A stretch of 64,000 bases of DNA from Vreelandella subterranea (GTDB lineage: Bacteria; Pseudomonadota; Gammaproteobacteria; Pseudomonadales; Halomonadaceae), in the NCBI RefSeq assembly GCF_900111305.1, contig NZ_FOGS01000006.1, positions 1 through 64,000 on the forward strand. The letters are read 5' to 3'. Under the pieces are notes generated by a model, which was given only the letters and a program-made list of their open reading frames with translations, ran no database searches and was not told the origin of the DNA. This document shows positions 1 to 10,076 of the stretch, in pieces; within the stretch, counting starts at the first letter, position 1, and each line of letters starts with the position of its first letter. Both the position numbers and the translations under genes were made by a program.

Positions 1-1
1 T

Positions 2-349
2 GCCTGGGTGATCAAGGAAAAGCTACGCTGGATCCAGAAGGCCCCGACGCCCAGAGCGGCTCGATGGCGCATCACTAATTACCTCAAGGTCATGCAGGCG
101 GCGGTGTCTGAAAAGCCACTACTGAAGCCGATGGGAAAGGCCTTGGCGACCCTTGAGCGGCACGCCGACGCGGTGGTCAGGCGCTGGCACTCGGGACTGA
201 CGAACGCGAGACTGGAAGGGATGAACGGTCTTTTTCAAGCGGCTCGGTCACGTGCACGTGGCTATCGAAACGAGGCTAATTTCATCGCTATGATCCACTT
301 GATTGGCAGCCCGGTGGGCCGGCTATTCGATCAGGCCAAATCCACATGA
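2..349 (+). CDS. ISL3-family transposase, C-terminal fragment (cut by window edge)
   Basis: This frame is open from the left edge and ends at 349, so about 116 C-terminal residues are visible of a protein that normally has about 400. The segment contains NARLEGMNGLFQAARSRARG, which matches the region around the last acidic residue (E) of the DDE catalytic triad in ISL3 transposases, followed by the usual short tail (FIAMIHLIGSP). The protein would catalyse cut-and-paste or copy-out movement of the element by acting on its terminal inverted repeats. Its stop lies inside the putative right terminal repeat, a compact layout typical of these elements. Whether the whole gene is intact cannot be judged from the visible part. 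Confidence 0.8.
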   Translation, partial: AWVIKEKLRWIQKAPTPRAARWRITNYLKVMQAAVSEKPLLKPMGKALATLERHADAVVRRWHSGLTNARLEGMNGLFQAARSRARGYRNEANFIAMIHLIGSPVGRLFDQAKST

Positions 350-363
350 AGTGACGAAGAGCC
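341..363 (+). repeat. Putative right terminal inverted repeat of the ISL3 element
   Basis: The stretch ends GACGAAGAGCC and on the minus strand reads GGCTCTTCGTCACTTCATG, in the style of ISL3-family termini. The transposase stop codon (347-349) lies within it. The partner repeat is left of the window. Confidence 0.65.
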
Positions 364-2048
364 TTTCTCATTCTGTTTCAGCTGATACGGGATATTTTGC
401 AACCAAGTTAAGAAACTGGCCTTCTAGTTCGCCTGCTGCAACCTGTAGCGCTGGGCGCCCTGGTAGATTTATTTCTGCTACTTCGAATACTTGCAGGTTT
501 GAATGTGATTATGGCGTCTGTTCTTTCGGTTTGCAGCGTTTCCCTTGTTCTTCTGATCATTGCTATGAACTTAAATCTGACGAATTTTACGATGAAAACC
601 GTTCGTACCTTCCTCCTAAAACAGACGAAGAATGCTCTAGCGATAATGGAACAACCATCCGTGTAAGCGCTGATTCAGCGAATGCTCTAGCTGCGGGTGG
701 CTCTTTTAAAACTCATGGCGGTGCTTGTTCTGTTTCAGCATCATCTAGTGGTGGTGTTCAAGCTTGTGATTCTTCGGGTGAATGTGTTATTTCAATTGAA
801 TCGACTTCAACGAATGAAGCAGGTGTTGCCACAAACTCAGTTTTAAATAACGGCTGGCCCTCTGAAGGTTCCGACGGCACTTTTTCCGTCACTGAATTTA
901 ATACCCCCGATTACTTAACTCCACTGGGCGACTCTAGCTGTTCTGATAACTCCTCCTGCGTCACCATCGGCGACACTGACTACATGGTCGATTGGGAGTC
1001 TGCCCCCTATTACTTCTCCTACGTTGATGACAATGGAACTGTCCATTCCAAACCGTCCAGTGGTGGTGGTTCAGGCGGTGGCTCTGGTGGCGGTTCCGAT
1101 GGTGGCGATAACAACAGTGGTGGCTCCGATCCTACCAACCCTGATAACCCTGGCGACGATAACGGCAGCGGTTCAAGTGGTAATGACTCAGGCGGGAGTG
1201 ACGGCGGTTCTGACAATGATGATTCTGATAACGGCGGTGGCTCCGGTGGTGGCTCAACCGTTCCCGATTTCGAGTTCGATGAATCTTGGATTATCGAAGC
1301 CATTGGCTCCGCTGGCCAATCCAATCAAGACGCTATCAATGCGCTTTCCAACGATGTCACCAGTTCACTGAATAGCCAGACCAATGATCTCAATGCGGCG
1401 ACAGAAGCACAAACGGAAACCCTGACTGACGCCATAGAGGGTCAAAGCGATGCCATCTCAGACGACCTCGAAAGCTTAGGCGATACCGTCACTACCGGCA
1501 TAGACGACGCAATAGGCGAACAAACCGAGGAGGTATCCGGTTTATTTGAAGGGCTCGGTAAATCATTGACCAGCGCGCTCGGCCTTAGTGTGTGCTACGA
1601 AGAGGACGGCCCCACCGAAGACGGTCATTCGGCGGCCACAGATGATAAAGGACTTCTTGGGTGCGTTCAGGAGATCGGTAGAGGCATGGTGAAAAATCTT
1701 GCCAACCGACTCACCGAAGACCTGGGCAGCGGTGATGATCTGTTCGATTCCTCCGGCATGGACGACACCCTGGACGGTGTTAACCAGGAGGAAGCCGAGT
1801 ACAACGACGAAGTACGCGGCTTGATGGATCAAATCGGCGATGGGGAGTCCTCCGGCATTGCTGAACAGGTTACCTCCCGCTTGCCCTCGCTCCCCTCCGG
1901 CAGCTGCACCCCCATGCAGTTTGGCCCCATGGAAATTTCCTGTCGTGCGTTCACCACCATTCAGCAATGGCTGACCTGGATCGTCTATTTCTGGACGGTC
2001 GTTAGCGTCGTGGACACCTTTTTCCGCTCCAGTCAGAGGACCGCCTAA
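364..2048 (+). pseudogene. Inovirus adsorption protein (pIII-like), 5' end removed by the IS
   Basis: After the IS boundary the frame stays open to 2048, about 560 residues. It reads as a filamentous-phage attachment protein. It has a Cys-rich N-terminal region (about 364-1050), a Gly/Ser/Asp linker (1057-1257, GGGS-like repeats as in pIII of Ff phages), and a helical Gln/Asp/Ser-rich region (1260-1560). Near the end come a further Cys pair and a C-terminal hydrophobic anchor (around 1965-2025: WLTWIVYFWTVVSVVDTFF) with a basic tail. No signal peptide is present: the only upstream ATG in frame (303) is inside the IS. The original start and signal sequence are therefore lost, and the gene is probably non-functional. 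The frame itself is undamaged, which suggests a recent insertion. The next gene starts directly after the stop. In the virion this protein would bind host pili or TolA. Confidence 0.75.
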
Positions 2049-2399
2049 ATGGCTTTACCCGCATTACTTGGCATGGGCGCGATTATCGGCTTTTTCTCCC
2101 GCGTCCTGGAATGGTTGATCACCCGCATCGCCGCCCGCTTTACCAACCGCCTCGCGGGGATGCTGGTCTGGACAACGCTGTATATCACGCTCCTGGTCGC
2201 CCTGGGGGGCACCCTGGCCGCGATTATCAACGGCCTGAGCGCGACCCTTCCGTCTGAGCTTGCTCAAGGCATCGGCGCGATTAAACCAAACAATTTCGAA
2301 GCCTGCATGGCCGCGATTTACAGCAGCAAGATCGCCATGTGGGTCTTCCAGCAGAAAAAGCAGCTGATCGACTGGGAACAAGGGAGGCCCGTTCTCTAA
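2049..2399 (+). CDS. Inovirus minor coat protein, pVI-like (DUF2523/DUF5455 type)
   Basis: This is a 116-residue, mostly hydrophobic protein. It has a membrane segment near the N-terminus (LPALLGMGAIIGFF), a second strong one around residues 38-63 (MLVWTTLYITLLVALGGTLAAII), and a C-terminal region with a conserved-looking NNFEACMAAIYSSKIAMWV stretch. Small proteins of this shape between the adsorption gene and zot are the pVI equivalents of inoviruses. They cap the virion with the adsorption protein and help release it from the inner membrane. The gene starts at the nucleotide after the upstream stop and overlaps zot by one base (TAATG), so it is translationally coupled on both sides. Assignment rests on position, size and topology, with family-level resemblance only. 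Confidence 0.7.
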   Translation: MALPALLGMGAIIGFFSRVLEWLITRIAARFTNRLAGMLVWTTLYITLLVALGGTLAAIINGLSATLPSELAQGIGAIKPNNFEACMAAIYSSKIAMWVFQQKKQLIDWEQGRPVL

Positions 2400-3460
2400 T
2401 GGCTGTCTACGTCGTCACCGGCAAACTCGGTGCCGGTAAAACCCTGGTCGCCGTGGGCAAGATCAAGGACAAACTGGTCCAGGGCTGCAAGGTGGCCACC
2501 AACCTGGACTTGAACCTGGATCAGCTGCTTGGCGAAAAGGCCAAACAAACCCGCTGCTTTCGCATCCCTGATAAACCGGTCCTGGCCGACTTGAAGGCCA
2601 TCGGCACCGGTACCGAGGATTACGATGAAAGCAACAACGGCCTATTAGTGCTGGATGAGTGCGGTACCTGGTTCAACGCCCGTTCCTGGAACGATAAAAG
2701 CCGCCAGGACGTGATCAATTGGTTCCTGCATGCCCGCAAACTCGGCTGGGATATCATTTTCCTGATCCAAGACTTGTCGATCATGGACAAGCAAGCCCGC
2801 GTCGCACTCGCCGAACACGTGGTGTACTGCCGCCGCCTGGATCGTGTCACCGTCCCCTTTGTCGGCGCGCTTTACTCCCTGTTCATGGGCAAAAAAATGC
2901 CACTGCCCAAGGTTCACCTGGGCATCGTCAAATACGGCGACTCGCCGCAAAGCCTCACCGTGGAACGCTGGACCTACACCGGCCGTGCCCTCTACCCCGC
3001 TTACGACACCAAACAAGCCTTCTCCGACAACTACCCCCACGGCACGTATTCGCTGTTGCCGCCCTGGTACACCCACGGCATGTTTCGCGTGCCTCGGGAT
3101 GCGAGGTTCTACATGAAGATGACGCGCATCTACTGGAAGCGCTTTAACCGCCCGTTTCTCTCCTTGGCGTCGTTTGCCCTGGGCGTGTTCCTTACTGTCT
3201 CGGTCCTGGTCGCCGACCGTGTGAACGCGCTCCAGGACGACACGCCACCCCCTGCACCGCCTGAATTGCCCGACCTGAGCAACACCCGCATCGCCAGCTT
3301 TACCCAGCTCGGCGATCAAATTACCTACCGCCTCATTGATAGCGACCACCAGACCCTAACCACCGACGATCTCGCCCGCCAAGGCTTTCGCATCGTCCCC
3401 GTTAGCGCCTGCCTTGTTCGCGTAGAAAATGGAGTCTCCCATGCTGAAATTCGCTGCTAA
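2399..3460 (+). CDS. zot: Zonula occludens toxin-like inovirus assembly ATPase (pI)
   Basis: This is a 353-residue Zot/pI protein. It has a Walker A motif GKLGAGKT at about residues 8-15, a hydrophobic Walker B ending in DE (GLLVLDECGTWFNAR) at about residue 80, and one membrane segment at about residues 252-273 (SLASFALGVFLTVSVLVA). A short Pro-rich and Cys-containing periplasmic tail follows. pI proteins power extrusion of filamentous phage through the inner membrane and dock to the secretin. I chose ATG 2399, which overlaps the upstream stop (TAATG), over the in-frame start at 2339 because the Walker A then lies at the usual distance from the N-terminus. The 3' end overlaps the secretin gene by 20 bp, placing export ATPase and outer-membrane channel in one coupled unit. 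The similarity to Vibrio Zot is to the family; toxin activity should not be assumed. Confidence 0.92.
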   Translation: MAVYVVTGKLGAGKTLVAVGKIKDKLVQGCKVATNLDLNLDQLLGEKAKQTRCFRIPDKPVLADLKAIGTGTEDYDESNNGLLVLDECGTWFNARSWNDKSRQDVINWFLHARKLGWDIIFLIQDLSIMDKQARVALAEHVVYCRRLDRVTVPFVGALYSLFMGKKMPLPKVHLGIVKYGDSPQSLTVERWTYTGRALYPAYDTKQAFSDNYPHGTYSLLPPWYTHGMFRVPRDARFYMKMTRIYWKRFNRPFLSLASFALGVFLTVSVLVADRVNALQDDTPPPAPPELPDLSNTRIASFTQLGDQITYRLIDSDHQTLTTDDLARQGFRIVPVSACLVRVENGVSHAEIRC

Positions 3461-4835
3461 CACCCTCGCCGGTTTCACCCTGGCCACCCTTTCGATCACC
3501 GCACACGCTACGCCTGTGCAGATGCAGGACACCGATATTCGGGACTTTGTGCGCTGGTACGTCGAGCAAACCGATACCCCGCTTGCCATTCACCCCAAGG
3601 CCACCGGCACTTTGACCGTCTACGCGCCCGACGTGGCGGACCACCAACTGGATGAGTTCTTCCAGGGCGTGCTTAACAGCCACGGTTACACCATCCTGCC
3701 CGGCAATCCGCCCACGGTGGCCCCCAGCAGTCAGGCGTCCAAGTCGCAACGCGCTGACAGTCCGACCGATCCTCGTGACGTGATCGCCTCACCGCCCACG
3801 TTAGAAAAACCACCCGAACCCCAGGCCACCCACCTGTTCCCGTTCGATAACGTGCGCGCCGACGATATCGCCCCCTTGATCACTAGCTTTTTAACGCAGC
3901 AATCAGGGGACGGTACTCAACCGCGTGTTCAAGTGCTGCACGCCTCCAATGCCATCCTGGCAAAAGGCCCAGAGAAGCAACTGGCCCAGCTGCAAGACCT
4001 GGTGCCCGATATCGACGTGTCACACCCCCAAATCTTGATCCAGGCGGTGATTTTCGAAACCACGGACGGCGACACCTTCGATTTAGGCGTGTCGCTGGGA
4101 CAGGCCACCGGTAGCAGCGTGGCAGGCGGCTTTAATACCGATAACCTGGGCACCTCATTAAGCGGTACCGGCGCCACCTTCGGGATCTTCGACGGTAATG
4201 TATTGGCGTTTGCCATTAACGCCTTGCAGCGTGATTCCACCTCCAAGGTGTTATCCACACCCCAAATTCTGACCCTCTCCGGCAAGCGCGGCATTATCTC
4301 CATTGGCCAGAATGTCCCCTTCGTCACCGGTCGCGTCACGGGCGAATCTGCCAACGTGGATAACCCCTTCCAGACCATCGAGCGCCGTGATGTGGGCATA
4401 CGCCTGAATGTGCTGCCGGTGGTTACCGCCTCGGGCCTGGTGATCATGGATATCACCACGTCGGCCGATTCGCTTACCGATTCCCTGGTGGCGTCTGATA
4501 TCATTACCAACCAACGGCAAATCAATACCACCGTTCAAATCCAATCCGGCCAAACCCTCTTACTAGGCGGCCTCTCGTCACAGGACGACCGATCACAGGT
4601 CTCCGGCGTGCCAGGCTTATCAGAGGTCCCCCTCGCCGGACGGTTGTTTAAGAACGAATCCACAAGTTCCCAACGCACCAATCTCCATGTGCTGTTACAG
4701 GCAACGGTTCTCCCTCGTTTTGATGCGAACCAGCGCGTCACCGACCAAAACGCCACTTCATCCGTGGCCGGTCTTGTGACTACTCGCTGGTATCAAGAGG
4801 TCGAGACCCGCCCTGTAACACGTCTCGCAGAGTGA
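3441..4835 (+). CDS. Inovirus secretin (pIV-like outer membrane export channel)
   Basis: This is a 464-residue secretin. It has a cleavable signal peptide (MLKFAANTLAGFTLATLSITAHA), short N-domains, a Ser/Pro/Glu linker around residues 90-130, then the secretin core. The core carries the hallmark segments SGKRGIISIGQNVPFVTGR and VGIRLNVLPVV and the C-terminal signature VPLAGRLFKNE. It would form the outer-membrane pore for phage exit. I chose ATG 3441 because GGAG sits six bases ahead of it; the in-frame ATG 3429 lacks such a site. Many inoviruses borrow a host secretin, so a phage carrying its own is relatively self-sufficient for export. The gene ends 67 bp before the replication gene; that gap (4836-4902) shows only a ribosome site (AAGGA) near its end. 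Confidence 0.92.
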   Translation: MLKFAANTLAGFTLATLSITAHATPVQMQDTDIRDFVRWYVEQTDTPLAIHPKATGTLTVYAPDVADHQLDEFFQGVLNSHGYTILPGNPPTVAPSSQASKSQRADSPTDPRDVIASPPTLEKPPEPQATHLFPFDNVRADDIAPLITSFLTQQSGDGTQPRVQVLHASNAILAKGPEKQLAQLQDLVPDIDVSHPQILIQAVIFETTDGDTFDLGVSLGQATGSSVAGGFNTDNLGTSLSGTGATFGIFDGNVLAFAINALQRDSTSKVLSTPQILTLSGKRGIISIGQNVPFVTGRVTGESANVDNPFQTIERRDVGIRLNVLPVVTASGLVIMDITTSADSLTDSLVASDIITNQRQINTTVQIQSGQTLLLGGLSSQDDRSQVSGVPGLSEVPLAGRLFKNESTSSQRTNLHVLLQATVLPRFDANQRVTDQNATSSVAGLVTTRWYQEVETRPVTRLAE

Positions 4836-4902
4836 CAACCAAACCCGAGTTATTGGCTCACTAGAGCACGTTTCAGCATTTTGAAAGTTAAGGAAGAAAC
4901 TC

Positions 4903-6195
4903 ATGGAGCGTTGGAACCGTTATTCGATTGCTTCCCTTCAGAAAGGCGAGCAAGACCCGTTTGGAAAATTGTTGATCAGCTCGGCGGGTCAGCGTGAGTT
5001 AGACAGCCTTCGCTTGCTCAACGCAGGCGTGGACACGGTACGTCAGCTGTACCAGGGCAAGCCTTGCCTGTACCAGTTCGATGAGATCATCAGGGTCTAC
5101 AACAAAGGCAAAGGGGCCACCATGGACTTGTTCGACGTCACATGGTCAGTCGGGGCCGGCGCAGCCGGTTCAGGCTTCCGCTACCGCCTCCAGAACAACG
5201 AGCTAGGCGTGATCGTTTTCTTCCAGGCACGGCATACCAAGGTGGAGAACATCGGCACCCACCTGAAAATTGAGCTCTCCCCGCACTTCATCCAGGAGCG
5301 CAGCCCCCAGCAGTGCCAAGACTTCATGTACAACATCGCCGCGCACATGCTCGCCTACGTCGAGCCTGCTGGCTGTGCCATTCACCTGGCGCTTGACGTC
5401 CAGGGCTGGGAACCCCCGACCGACTTTATGCAGCGCTTCGTGACCCGCTCCAAAAAGATCATGCGCATTGACGGCATCGAAGACCTGGAGTTTGCCCACG
5501 GCAGCATTGCCACCACCTACGGCCGCGGCGAAACCTATATGTTCGGAACGGCAGGGGCGCTGCAATGCGCGATTTATAATAAGACCCTGGAAGCCAAACA
5601 CCGCGACAAGACGCACTTCTGGGAAGGCATCTGGAAACACGCCGTTAACGATGACCTGAGCCCCGCCTATGACCCTGAGGCAACCGTCTGGCGTATCGAG
5701 CTACGTTTTCACCAATCCGTGCTGCGTGAGTATGCCCAGGGCGTGCCATGCAACGTTGATACCGGCGAAGTCCTGGACGCCTCCCACGGCTTTAACCGCT
5801 TCATTGACGTGGTACCCCACCTCTCCGGTCTCTGGCGCACCGCCATGCAGTCCTACCGCCTGGACACTCGCCGCAACCTGATCGATCCCGCCTGGCAGGT
5901 CATGCAGGAAGACGCCCGCTTCTACTGCCACGAACCGTCGTTCATGTACAAACGTGCGCGCAAAGCCCCGGGCATCGGCAACGAAAAGAACGTCACCCTG
6001 GCCTTTGGCAACCTCATCAGCATTTACGCCCGCCAAGGCTTTCGTACCCACGAAGCCGTCCGCTACCTCCAACGTTCCGGCATGTGGGAAGACCTCGCCG
6101 AATACTACCGACGAAGGGGCGTCGACTCCGGCCAATTCAGGCAGATCGTGGAGCAGAAGCTGATTGAGCGACGATTGGTAGGGAAAGCCGCGTAA
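4903..6195 (+). CDS. Inovirus replication initiation protein (rolling circle)
   Basis: This 430-residue protein resembles the phage replication-initiation family (RstA / Rep_trans-like) used by integrative inoviruses. It contains the pattern IYNKTLEAK at about residue 224 and WRIELRFHQSVL at about residue 263, corresponding to the YxK..E and R-E-R segments that recur in this family. Several tyrosines downstream (for example EYYRRRG) could be the nicking residue. These proteins nick the phage plus-strand origin to start rolling-circle replication. AAGGA lies eight bases before the ATG. The stop overlaps the integrase start (TAATG), so replication and integration proteins are made from one message. 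I could not identify the origin sequence, and no classical HUH motif is obvious. Confidence 0.75.
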   Translation: MERWNRYSIASLQKGEQDPFGKLLISSAGQRELDSLRLLNAGVDTVRQLYQGKPCLYQFDEIIRVYNKGKGATMDLFDVTWSVGAGAAGSGFRYRLQNNELGVIVFFQARHTKVENIGTHLKIELSPHFIQERSPQQCQDFMYNIAAHMLAYVEPAGCAIHLALDVQGWEPPTDFMQRFVTRSKKIMRIDGIEDLEFAHGSIATTYGRGETYMFGTAGALQCAIYNKTLEAKHRDKTHFWEGIWKHAVNDDLSPAYDPEATVWRIELRFHQSVLREYAQGVPCNVDTGEVLDASHGFNRFIDVVPHLSGLWRTAMQSYRLDTRRNLIDPAWQVMQEDARFYCHEPSFMYKRARKAPGIGNEKNVTLAFGNLISIYARQGFRTHEAVRYLQRSGMWEDLAEYYRRRGVDSGQFRQIVEQKLIERRLVGKAA

Positions 6196-7184
6196 TGAGC
6201 ATCAAGAAGGTCAAAAACGGCTGGAAAGTGGACATAATGCCCGAAGGTCGGTATGGAAAGCGTGTCCGAAAAATCCTGCCTACTCAGGCGGCAGCAAAGC
6301 GTTTTGAAGGTCAGGTATTGGCCAAGGCTTCAATGGGTGAAAGTTACATCACTCCAAAACGTGACCGTCGCACCTTAAAAGACCTGGTCAAACTCTGGTA
6401 TGACTACCATGGCCGCTCTCTGAAAGACGGTAAACGCCGTTATTCACAGCTTAATAACCTGGCCGATATCATGGGCAACCCAACGGCGGCCACGATCACC
6501 CCTGTTGATGCCTCAGAACTACGTCAAAAGCGCCTTGAAGCGGGTATCACACCCAACACGGTCAATCATGACCATGCGCACTTACGGGCGGTGTTTAACC
6601 AGCTCATCCGGTTAGGCGAATGGAACACAGCCAACCCCTTCGCCAAAATGCAGCCGTTGCGCCTGGACGAAAAAGAACTCACCTACCTAACCGATGAAGA
6701 GTTACGTCAACTTATGAACGTACTCGAAGCATCCAACAACCCAGACGTTGCGCTCATTACACGCCTCTGCCTTGCGACAGGAGCCCGCTGGAGCGAAGCC
6801 CAGACCCTAAGAGCGGAAATGCTAAGGAATGGCCGTGTCACCTTCACCAGCACCAAAAACGGTCGCAATCGCACCATACCGCTGAGCGAGGAACTTTATA
6901 AAGCTCTCACCCAACACGGGCCACGGATCGGTAGGGTCTTCCGCACCGACGCTTATAAAGCGTTCTCCGCTGCGGTGATTGAGGCAGGAATAAAACTTCC
7001 CAGGGGCCAGAGAACCCACGTTCTCCGTCACACTTTCGCCAGTCACTTCATGATGAACGGTGGCGATGTGTTAACCCTGCAGAAAATTCTCGGTCACAGA
7101 ACGATTGCCATGACGATGCGTTATGCACACCTTTCGCCCGACCATTTAGCCGATGCCATCAAATACGCGCCAAAGCTCTGTTGA
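6195..7184 (+). CDS. int: Phage tyrosine recombinase / integrase
   Basis: This is a 329-residue tyrosine recombinase with the full catalytic set visible: R198 (TGARWSEA), K221 (TSTKNGRNR), H275 and R278 (HVLRHT), H301 (LGH) and Y310 (MTMRYAHLS). The N-terminal 60 residues look like an arm-type DNA-binding domain, followed by a SAM-like core-binding domain. It should insert and excise the phage genome at the neighbouring tRNA-Leu gene, whose 3' end faces it 73 bp away. It starts inside the stop of the replication gene (TAATG). Most inoviruses use host XerCD at dif sites; carrying a dedicated integrase is the less common solution. The gene ends just before a tandem 11-bp repeat. Confidence 0.93.
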   Translation: MSIKKVKNGWKVDIMPEGRYGKRVRKILPTQAAAKRFEGQVLAKASMGESYITPKRDRRTLKDLVKLWYDYHGRSLKDGKRRYSQLNNLADIMGNPTAATITPVDASELRQKRLEAGITPNTVNHDHAHLRAVFNQLIRLGEWNTANPFAKMQPLRLDEKELTYLTDEELRQLMNVLEASNNPDVALITRLCLATGARWSEAQTLRAEMLRNGRVTFTSTKNGRNRTIPLSEELYKALTQHGPRIGRVFRTDAYKAFSAAVIEAGIKLPRGQRTHVLRHTFASHFMMNGGDVLTLQKILGHRTIAMTMRYAHLSPDHLADAIKYAPKLC

Positions 7185-7201
7185 CACTTTGTTGACACTT
7201 T
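7180..7201 (+). repeat. Tandem 11-bp repeat at the integrase stop codon
   Basis: GTTGACACTTT occurs twice back to back (7180-7190 and 7191-7201). The first copy contains the integrase stop. Its place between int and the presumed attachment site suggests an integrase arm-binding site, but the sequence alone does not show binding. Confidence 0.6.
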
Positions 7202-7217
7202 CGAAGTACCAGCAATG

Positions 7218-7249
7218 AAAAAGGGCCTAGCGATGAACGCTAAGCCCTT
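7218..7249 (-). terminator. Terminator of tRNA-Leu
   Basis: On the minus strand, just after the tRNA, a 12-bp stem with one mismatch (arms 7221-7232 and 7238-7249, loop ATGAA) is followed by a short T run. This fits a rho-independent terminator for the tRNA transcript. Confidence 0.7.
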
Positions 7250-7257
7250 GATATATA

Positions 7258-7300
7258 TGGTGCCGGTGGCCAGACTCGAACTGGCACGCCTGTTACAGCG
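7258..7300. other. Probable phage attachment site (att) in the 3' part of tRNA-Leu
   Basis: The integrase gene abuts the 3' end of the tRNA, the usual target of tyrosine integrases. The matching duplicate would lie left of the window beyond the IS, so the exact core cannot be delimited. Confidence 0.5.
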
Positions 7301-7344
7301 GCGGATTTTGAATCCGCTGCGTCTACCAATTCCGCCACACCGGC
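7258..7344 (-). tRNA. tRNA-Leu (anticodon CAA)
   Basis: Read on the minus strand the gene folds as a class II tRNA. The 5' acceptor strand GCCGGTG pairs with CACCGGC at the 3' end, and a 5-bp anticodon stem GCGGA/TCCGC encloses the loop TTCAAAA with anticodon CAA, which reads UUG leucine codons. It has a variable arm and a T-arm with TTCGAGT. The CCA end is encoded (7258-7260). Length is 87 nt with CCA. A strong promoter lies upstream and a terminator downstream. The 3' half faces the phage integrase, so this gene is the likely integration target and is intact here. Confidence 0.96.
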
Positions 7345-7355
7345 AATGGGTGCGC

Positions 7356-7383
7356 ATTATACGTAGATCACCTTCTAGGTCAA
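7356..7383 (-). promoter_or_regulatory. Promoter of tRNA-Leu
   Basis: On the minus strand TTGACC (7378-7383) is followed after 16 bp by a perfect TATAAT (7356-7361). The expected start is a few bases before the tRNA 5' end. The bases after the -10 are GC-rich, as in stringently controlled tRNA promoters. The -35 forms half of an inverted repeat GTCAA-N5-TTGAC (7379-7393) shared with a TTGACT facing queA. Confidence 0.8.
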
Positions 7384-7457
7384 TCACATTGACTGACTTT
7401 ATCGCCACAAAGCGCTATCCTATGCCGCCCGTTTGGTCACCGATATAGAGCTTTTTC

Positions 7458-8489
<1,032 letters not shown>

Positions 8490-8505
8490 TCATGTCGCGC
8501 TTTAA

Positions 8506-9666
<1,161 letters not shown>

Positions 9667-9736
9667 TCGGCGCGCGTATTAAGCGGGCGCTTTCTCTTGC
9701 TCATTCATTGAGTTTATAACCCAGGAGTTCTCTGCA

Positions 9737-10063
9737 ATGCTGGATTTCTTTATCTCACCAGCCCACGCCCAAGCAGGCGGTGCTGGCGGTGGTATTGCGC
9801 AAATCGTGATGCTGGTCGGTTTTGTGCTGATTTTCTACTTCCTGCTTTGGCGCCCCCAGGCCAAGCGCGCGAAGCAGCACAAGCAATTGATCAGCAACCT
9901 GGACAAAGGCGATGAAATCGTCATCGGCGGCGGCATGGTAGGTCGCATCACCAAGGTGAGCGATGAATTTCTGACCATGGAAATCGCCGAAGGCACCGAA
10001 GTCAACGTGCAGAAAAACGCCGTTGCCGCCGTACTGCCAAAGGGCACCATCAAGTCCATCTAA
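9737..10063 (+). CDS. yajC: Sec translocase accessory subunit YajC
   Basis: This is a 108-residue single-pass inner membrane protein. A short Ala/Gly-rich N-terminus is followed by one hydrophobic helix (about residues 20-40: GGGIAQIVMLVGFVLIFYFLLWRP), then the basic RPQAKRAKQHK stretch and a small soluble domain with GDEIVIGGGMVGRI. YajC associates with SecD and SecF at the SecYEG channel. CAGGAG precedes the ATG. It lies directly before secD and secF, separated from secD by a stable intercistronic hairpin. Confidence 0.96.
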   Translation: MLDFFISPAHAQAGGAGGGIAQIVMLVGFVLIFYFLLWRPQAKRAKQHKQLISNLDKGDEIVIGGGMVGRITKVSDEFLTMEIAEGTEVNVQKNAVAAVLPKGTIKSI

Positions 10064-10076
10064 TGTAATGATGTAG

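Larger units (their letters stand above)
1..363 (+). mobile_element. Right end of an ISL3-family insertion sequence
   Basis: The window opens inside an insertion sequence. It holds the transposase C-terminus followed by a terminal sequence at 341-363 whose reverse complement begins GGCTCTTCGTCACTTCATG, resembling ISL3-family ends (GGCTCTTC... or GGGTCTT...). The element therefore appears to end at 363. ISL3 elements usually duplicate 8 bp of target, which would make 364-371 (TTTCTCAT) one copy. The left end is outside the window, so neither the full element nor the duplication can be confirmed. It interrupts the phage adsorption gene that continues to 2048. Confidence 0.75.

Noticed and set aside
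1019-1371. Long alternative-frame reading frames over the Gly/Ser linker on both strands
   Set aside because: They are by-products of the repetitive GGT/GGC codons in the adsorption gene; no ribosome site and low-complexity translation.
2399-3460. Zot as an enterotoxin
   Set aside because: The protein is a standard inovirus pI ATPase; nothing in its periplasmic tail supports toxin function in this context.
6195-7344. XerCD/dif-type inovirus integration
   Set aside because: A complete tyrosine integrase beside a tRNA gene explains integration; no dif-like 28-bp site was noticed.
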